A DNA stretch of 64,000 nt from Thelonectria olida (taxonomy: Eukaryota > Ascomycota > Sordariomycetes > Hypocreales > Nectriaceae), in contig JAGPYM010000028.1 in NCBI GenBank assembly GCA_020736575.1, positions 248,001-312,000 on the forward strand, read 5' to 3'. The notes under the pieces are model-generated. The model was not told where the DNA came from. It saw nothing but the letters and a program-made list of their open reading frames with translations, and made no database searches. Position numbers and translations under genes: made by a program. Shown piece by piece: positions 59,281-64,000 of the stretch. Position 1 is the first letter of the stretch; the number at the start of each line of letters is the position of its first letter.

Positions 59281-62200
59281 TTAGAGAGTGACCTTCCGTA
59301 GACTCTTTATTCGCACCGGCCCAACTAAACCATGTGGCTGCCAGCTTGCAGAGTCATACATCTCAGGATCGAGGGGCCCACCGCCATTTGTCTTAATAAC
59401 ATGAGATCTTGCTTTAACCGCGTTAAACAATGTGGACGATGTCTCGACTCGGATGATATTGTTCCCAGGTTTGAGATAGTCCGAGATATCAAGTTCAGCA
59501 TCGAAGATGTCCACTGGTGGCAGCTGTTTTCCATTGACCCATGCTCTCAACGTATTGAGAACGGGCCCGAAGTGAATGCGAATGGCCACCTGGCCTTTTG
59601 CAAGTTGACTCGAGGTAGGGACGGAGAATTTGGCGGTATAGATTCCAACACCGGAAACATTCTGTACTTCAGGTATCTCGGACCACGGGAGTAGAGTAGC
59701 TTGAGGACCAAGAGGAAGCTTCTCTTTGGCGGATTGAGAGCTGGAAAAGTTAGAGCTCGGAACCCAAGACTCGATTGTAAGATCCCAGGGCCCAACCTCC
59801 TTCTCGTACACCAATGCCTTGGTATCTTTTGTCATAGCTGGGATATTTCGCTCGCGACCGTTGGACAACGCAAGCGATGCTGCACGAGTATCGTCCAAAA
59901 GGACAACAAACTTGTTCGCAGAGTCGTACGAGACTTGAAAGACGTTTTCAGAATGCGAAATGACACGATTATGAGCAGTCCCAGCAGCAAGGGCGATGAT
60001 GGCAGTTTGATTGGATTGCAGAGTGACTTGCATGCTGACACCTGTCGGCGAGCGGCCATATACTGCGATCGGCTCCTGCACTCCAGTCCATGCATTCAGC
60101 TTGTAAGTGACTCTGTTCTCCTCAGCTTCCATTGAAATGTTGTATGCGGCCGAGGGGCCACTGTTATGGAAGAAGACATAGTCGATTGATTCGTCAGACC
60201 TCCACAAGGTGTACAAGTTCTTTGCAGCGCTAGATGGCACCGAAGATCGCACGGAGACCCGAGATTTGACTGCTAGGTCATCAAGGGTACGTGTCAAGGA
60301 GCTGGAATCTCTAATAAACTTGACATTTGAGCGGGCCGCTGACTTGAGATCGGCCATTCTTTTCAAGACAGTCTCCTGGCCAGAGGTTCCGATTGTGCTA
60401 TTGGGCAAGTCACCGATGATAATGATGGGCAACTCCTCCTTGGCGAGCTTGACCAACTTATCAGCTGCCTCTTCAGTGATACATGACTGATGGTCGAATA
60501 CGAGGGCTCGGTATCCAGGACCGGACCAGGCGAGAACTCCGTCAGACACAATGGCACGCTCGTCATTCCAGTTCGCTGGACCAAGGTATTCATATGTCAA
60601 ACCTGATCAAGGAAAGTTAGCTCGGTCGAAAACCTTGGCGGATTTTCTTCAACATACCGCTTTGACGGAGATAGTCACCATCCTGGACAGTTGAAATTCT
60701 CCACGGGTCCTTGCATAGGTAAAAAGCCAATTCCCTCTTAGCAACGCCTGACTGAAGGATGAACTGGTTTCTACCCGTGTAGTTCAAGCTCTCCGCTATG
60801 TAATTCCACGCAGGTTGCCTCGGGCCCCATGGATCGGTAAACCGATACTGGAAAGGTGTATATCCAGGCCAGGTCGAGTTTAACTGGTCACCACTGTATG
60901 GCATCCCATGCATCAACATCATATTGACGCCTCCTGCAAAGGCATCATGAAATAGACGGATAAAAGACGGCAGGGTTAGGCTGTATGCACCAGAAGGGAC
61001 AGCACCGACCTCAGTAGAGATCATATTTCGCCCTCCTAGATGCGCGGGTCCAACAAATTGTAGCATTTGATCAACGTTAACAAATCCTAAAGATTCCAGC
61101 TCCGGACCTGAGACTAACGGAACACTTGCAGACTGTCACTAATTTAGCAGTGAGCTTCACGGTTCATAGGAATATACTGACCAAGTCCACTGGTTGATTG
61201 TAGGCGACCTGGCAGGAATGAGATACACCCAGTGACTGGGCCCATGATTCCAGAGCCTCAAGATACTCATTATAGCCTTCAGTGAGAGTGAGGCGGTAGT
61301 CTTGTAAATACTTGCCCTGATCTCCATAACCCTCCCCTTCCAGGTAGAACGTCGTGTTGTACGGAGCTTCATACCCATGGAAGGAGTTGGACTGATGAAA
61401 CATCAAAGGGAGGTACTTGACTGGGTTGTAGCCACGACCAGCGGTAAAGCGTTCAATATAGTCTGGTGTCCAGTAGAGACTTGCTTGAATCTCCATACTG
61501 TCTTCCCATGCTACACTTATATTAGCGGTGGATGGGACCCTGCTTCGTTCGATCACGACACTTACAATGCTCTCCCACCGACTTCAGTAGGTCCCTGATT
61601 TCAGTATTCAGGAGGTTCTTTTCCCAGAACCTGGTCACAAGCTTTGTTCCTGCTGCGCTGTAATGGTCCGTGACCCAAGAGCCATTTGCGATGACATCGG
61701 TGGGTATGCCGACGCAGGACCTCTGGTTTGTAAAACGTTCGTAAAAGGCAAAGATAATGTACTCATCATGATCAGATGGCGCGCGCCACTTTAGCCGGCC
61801 TTCCACAACCTCCTCGGAGAGATCAACCATAGACGCTTCGTCTAAGGCGACCATAGCATCACCGTTGTCGGAGTATTTAGTTGCTCAAGATGTTAGTTTG
61901 AGTCCTGAAGTTATACTTAGCACTTACTGGATCTGATAGCGCCAGCCGAGACACCAACCAAACGGCTATCGCCAAACACTTCTTGGGGTTGCATAAAACC
62001 TATGTTCTGTCTCCAGTCGATCACAGGCTCAGGCAATTTGCCTTGAAACTGCTCGCCTCCCTTTACACTCGTCCTACCATAGACGAGCTGTACAGCCAAG
62101 CCTGGAGTGAGCGGCTCCACAGGGACGCCCTGGCCCTGACTAGCACCGAGGGCGAAGTCCATAACCAAGTCATTGGACTTGCATGCCTCCAAAGCGGTCC

Positions 62201-62558
62201 GGAAGACACTTTTAAAAGCAGGCTTGCCAAAGGCATAAACGTCCCAGTTGCTTATATCACCGCTGCCGAACCCATAGTTATAATAAGGAATAAACTCCAG
62301 GCCTCCTGCGCCGAACTTCCTGATATCAGAGATGTCATGCGCGAGAAGCCCGTGGTCAACACCGGCGTCAGGTAGCCTTGCCAGCCAAGTTAGATGAATT
62401 AAAAAGTTTAGCGGGCGAAAGGATGCGAACCAATATCTGAACTTTGGGCGATAGGTGGCAGAAGGTGAGTCAAATTCCGGGGGAAGGTTGGGGGAATCTT
62501 CGATGGCGATCACTGTAGCAGCGAGCAGAGCAAAGTTATACCACGAAGATGGAAACAT
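59281..62558 (-). CDS. GH106-like alpha-L-rhamnosidase, secreted, multi-exon
   Basis: Starts at the ATG at 62558 with a signal peptide (MFPSSWYNFALLAATVIA). At least five introns; the first is 62430-62377 (joining RYW to LPDAG) and the second 61927-61884 (GTAAGT). Others lie near 61560-61515, 61180-61140 and 60660-60600. Order of recognisable blocks: FDSPSATYRPKFRYW, FGAGGLEFIPYYNYG, MDFALGASQGQGVPVEP, YERFTNQRSC, VAWEDSMEIQASLYWTPDYI, YLQDYRLTLTEGYNEYLEAL, MISTEVGAVPSGAYSLT, YRFTDPWGPRQPAWNYIAES, then beta-sandwich domains to a stop at 59281 (RIHFGPVLNTLRAWVNGKQL). Length and blocks fit fungal GH106-like secreted enzymes, which release rhamnose from rhamnogalacturonan or other rhamnosides. 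Family assignment is by remembered signature; specificity is not proven. No lesion was seen. Confidence 0.75.
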
Positions 62559-64000
62559 GACGAGGCAAATTAACTAAGTCAATGGTGAAGAATGACAAGC
62601 TCCAATTCTTTAAGGGCGCGTCACTCGTGAAGTCTTTAATAGCTACACACTCGGCGACCTCGGGCAAAAGCTGTACGAGGTCCAGGACCTGATCCCGTAT
62701 TTCTGACCCTAGATATCTGACCCCGCATCTTAGTCTTGTGGTTTCTTACAGGGGATAGAGACTGTGTCCGATCCTGCAATTAAAACTCATGATGTAGAAT
62801 TTGGCCGAGAGTACCTTTTTGTTCTGTATGACGAAGCATGTCTTGGCAAGATCGCCATGCGGTAAAGGGATGCGAGGCTTTTTGGGGGGCTATGTGGACA
62901 CCATCGCAGCTCTCGCAAATGTCCTCTTATCTTACGGGAGACGCGATCTGCCGCGGTTCGATGCCAGCATCGGCTTCTAATATGCCGGGACAACAGCTTG
63001 CCCGTTCGATGGAACTGGACCAAACAAAGAGTTTCGATAGAACCGATTACCCAGCCAGTTTCCTGGGTGTCGAGGTTGAGATGGGTGCGGCTATTGGAAC
63101 AAGAGTAGATTTTTAGCCCTTGCATAGCAGTCTACCTATGTCTGGTCATGTGGTGGGCTCATAATTGAGCGTTCTGGCAAGAGTCAGGGAAACTCCACGA
63201 GTTTGCCCGATGATACATCCATCCATCGCTCGTACGACTCCTTTTGCTCTAATGATGGGCGACGCGAATAAGCTCAACGCTTAAACTTAATGCATTCAAA
63301 GAGCGGACTTTATCGATTCGGTCGCCATCGAAATCGAATTCATGCCCTGAAATATGTTGAGTTCGTTCCTGAAGTTCTCCTGGGCCTCATTTACCTCCAG
63401 TGGCGAATGACTGCAAACGCTTGCATGAATCAAGACATTAAAAAAAAAAAGGAAAGAAAGGGTTAAGTTACATCTGATGGACTGTCATGGAAGGGGTAAT
63501 CATCAGAGGGAATTAGGCCGAATCATAGGCGGGGAATCTCACCCCCTCGCCGAAATCATGCCGTTACCGACTTTGAGTTTGCGGTACCCCAGATTCTCCC
63601 GATTCAACAGGTGATGGCTGACATCGTGCGGGGTGTCATGACGCACCCCGCCCCGAGTATTCCAACCAGCCGGTTGCTTTACAGATGACGGGTGGTTCGT
63701 CGTCAGTCATGGATACTCCGCAGGTTGACTAAATTTCAATGATAGCTCGGAAGTTAAGTGCTCATCTCGATCCTCGGGTTAAATGTGCACGAGCATAGCC
63801 TCAAGATCATCCCAGGCATTGACTAGAGCCAGGCTGTTCCGCTCTCCGTTCCCGGCCTCGTTCCTCGTTCCCACGCCTCGTTCCTCGTTCCCCTTTCCCC
63901 CACTCCTTGTTCAAGCTCTACAACAACTATCACCACCGAATCAATTGCACATCCGTTCAAAAGCGTATTACATAATGTGAGTTTGATTAAGGAATTTGCG
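62559..64000. other. Upstream region and right edge, no gene recognised
   Basis: Contains the promoter of the GH106-like gene and about 1 kb without a supported gene. The last 150 bp are pyrimidine- and CAA-rich and end ATAATGTGAGTTTG, which could be the 5' leader and first donor site of a gene that starts beyond the window. Confidence 0.4.

Overview
The window is nuclear DNA of a filamentous ascomycete (Pezizomycotina, most likely a plant-associated Sordariomycete; the species cannot be read from the sequence). Genes have short GT...AG introns of about 45-110 bp, the regulators are fungal Zn2Cys6 factors, and the transposons are typical fungal ones: Tad/I-like LINEs, pogo/Fot1-like and Tc1/mariner-like DNA elements, and Copia LTR fragments. 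Many C-to-T changes in CpA context resemble repeat-induced point mutation (RIP).

Layout. 1-17 kb is gene-poor: an HNH-nuclease-domain gene cut by the left edge, a small nuclear-type hypothetical gene, an ORF built on 81-bp tandem repeats, a kinase-like gene, decayed piggyBac-like and Copia remnants, and a Ulp1-type cysteine protease gene. 17.3-29.5 kb is a transposon block. Two nearly complete LINEs lie head to head (17.4-23.1 kb minus, about 23.9-29.5 kb plus), and between their 5' ends sit a dispersed repeat and a 432-bp inverted-repeat element with a 9-bp target duplication. 29.5-62.6 kb is a cluster of carbohydrate-active enzyme genes broken up by transposons: a GH35-like fragment, GH43, GH1, GH28 polygalacturonase, a dead GH106-like gene, GH3 with a PA14 insert (in-frame stop), GH10 and an intact GH106-like gene. 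Three Zn2Cys6 factor genes lie among them, one apparently intact (32.8-34.5 kb) and two damaged. 62.6-64 kb shows no gene.

How the genes may work together. The GH28, GH10 and GH106-like products begin with signal peptides and should act outside the cell on pectin, xylan or rhamnose-containing polymers. The GH1, GH3 and GH43 products lack one and probably finish imported oligosaccharides inside the cell. The intact Zn2Cys6 gene ends 130 bp from the GH43 gene, tail to tail, and is a candidate local regulator. No sugar transporter is visible. The cluster is eroding through insertions (LINE into GH35, solo LTR into a zinc-cluster exon, Tc1 element with its own nested solo LTR at the broken end of a GH106-like gene) and through point stops.

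The most striking structure is the solo LTR at 53555-53708. It has a perfect 5-bp target duplication inside the zinc-cluster exon of a transcription factor gene. The inserted 159 bp is a multiple of three and is bounded by GT and AG, so splicing it out would exactly restore the exon.
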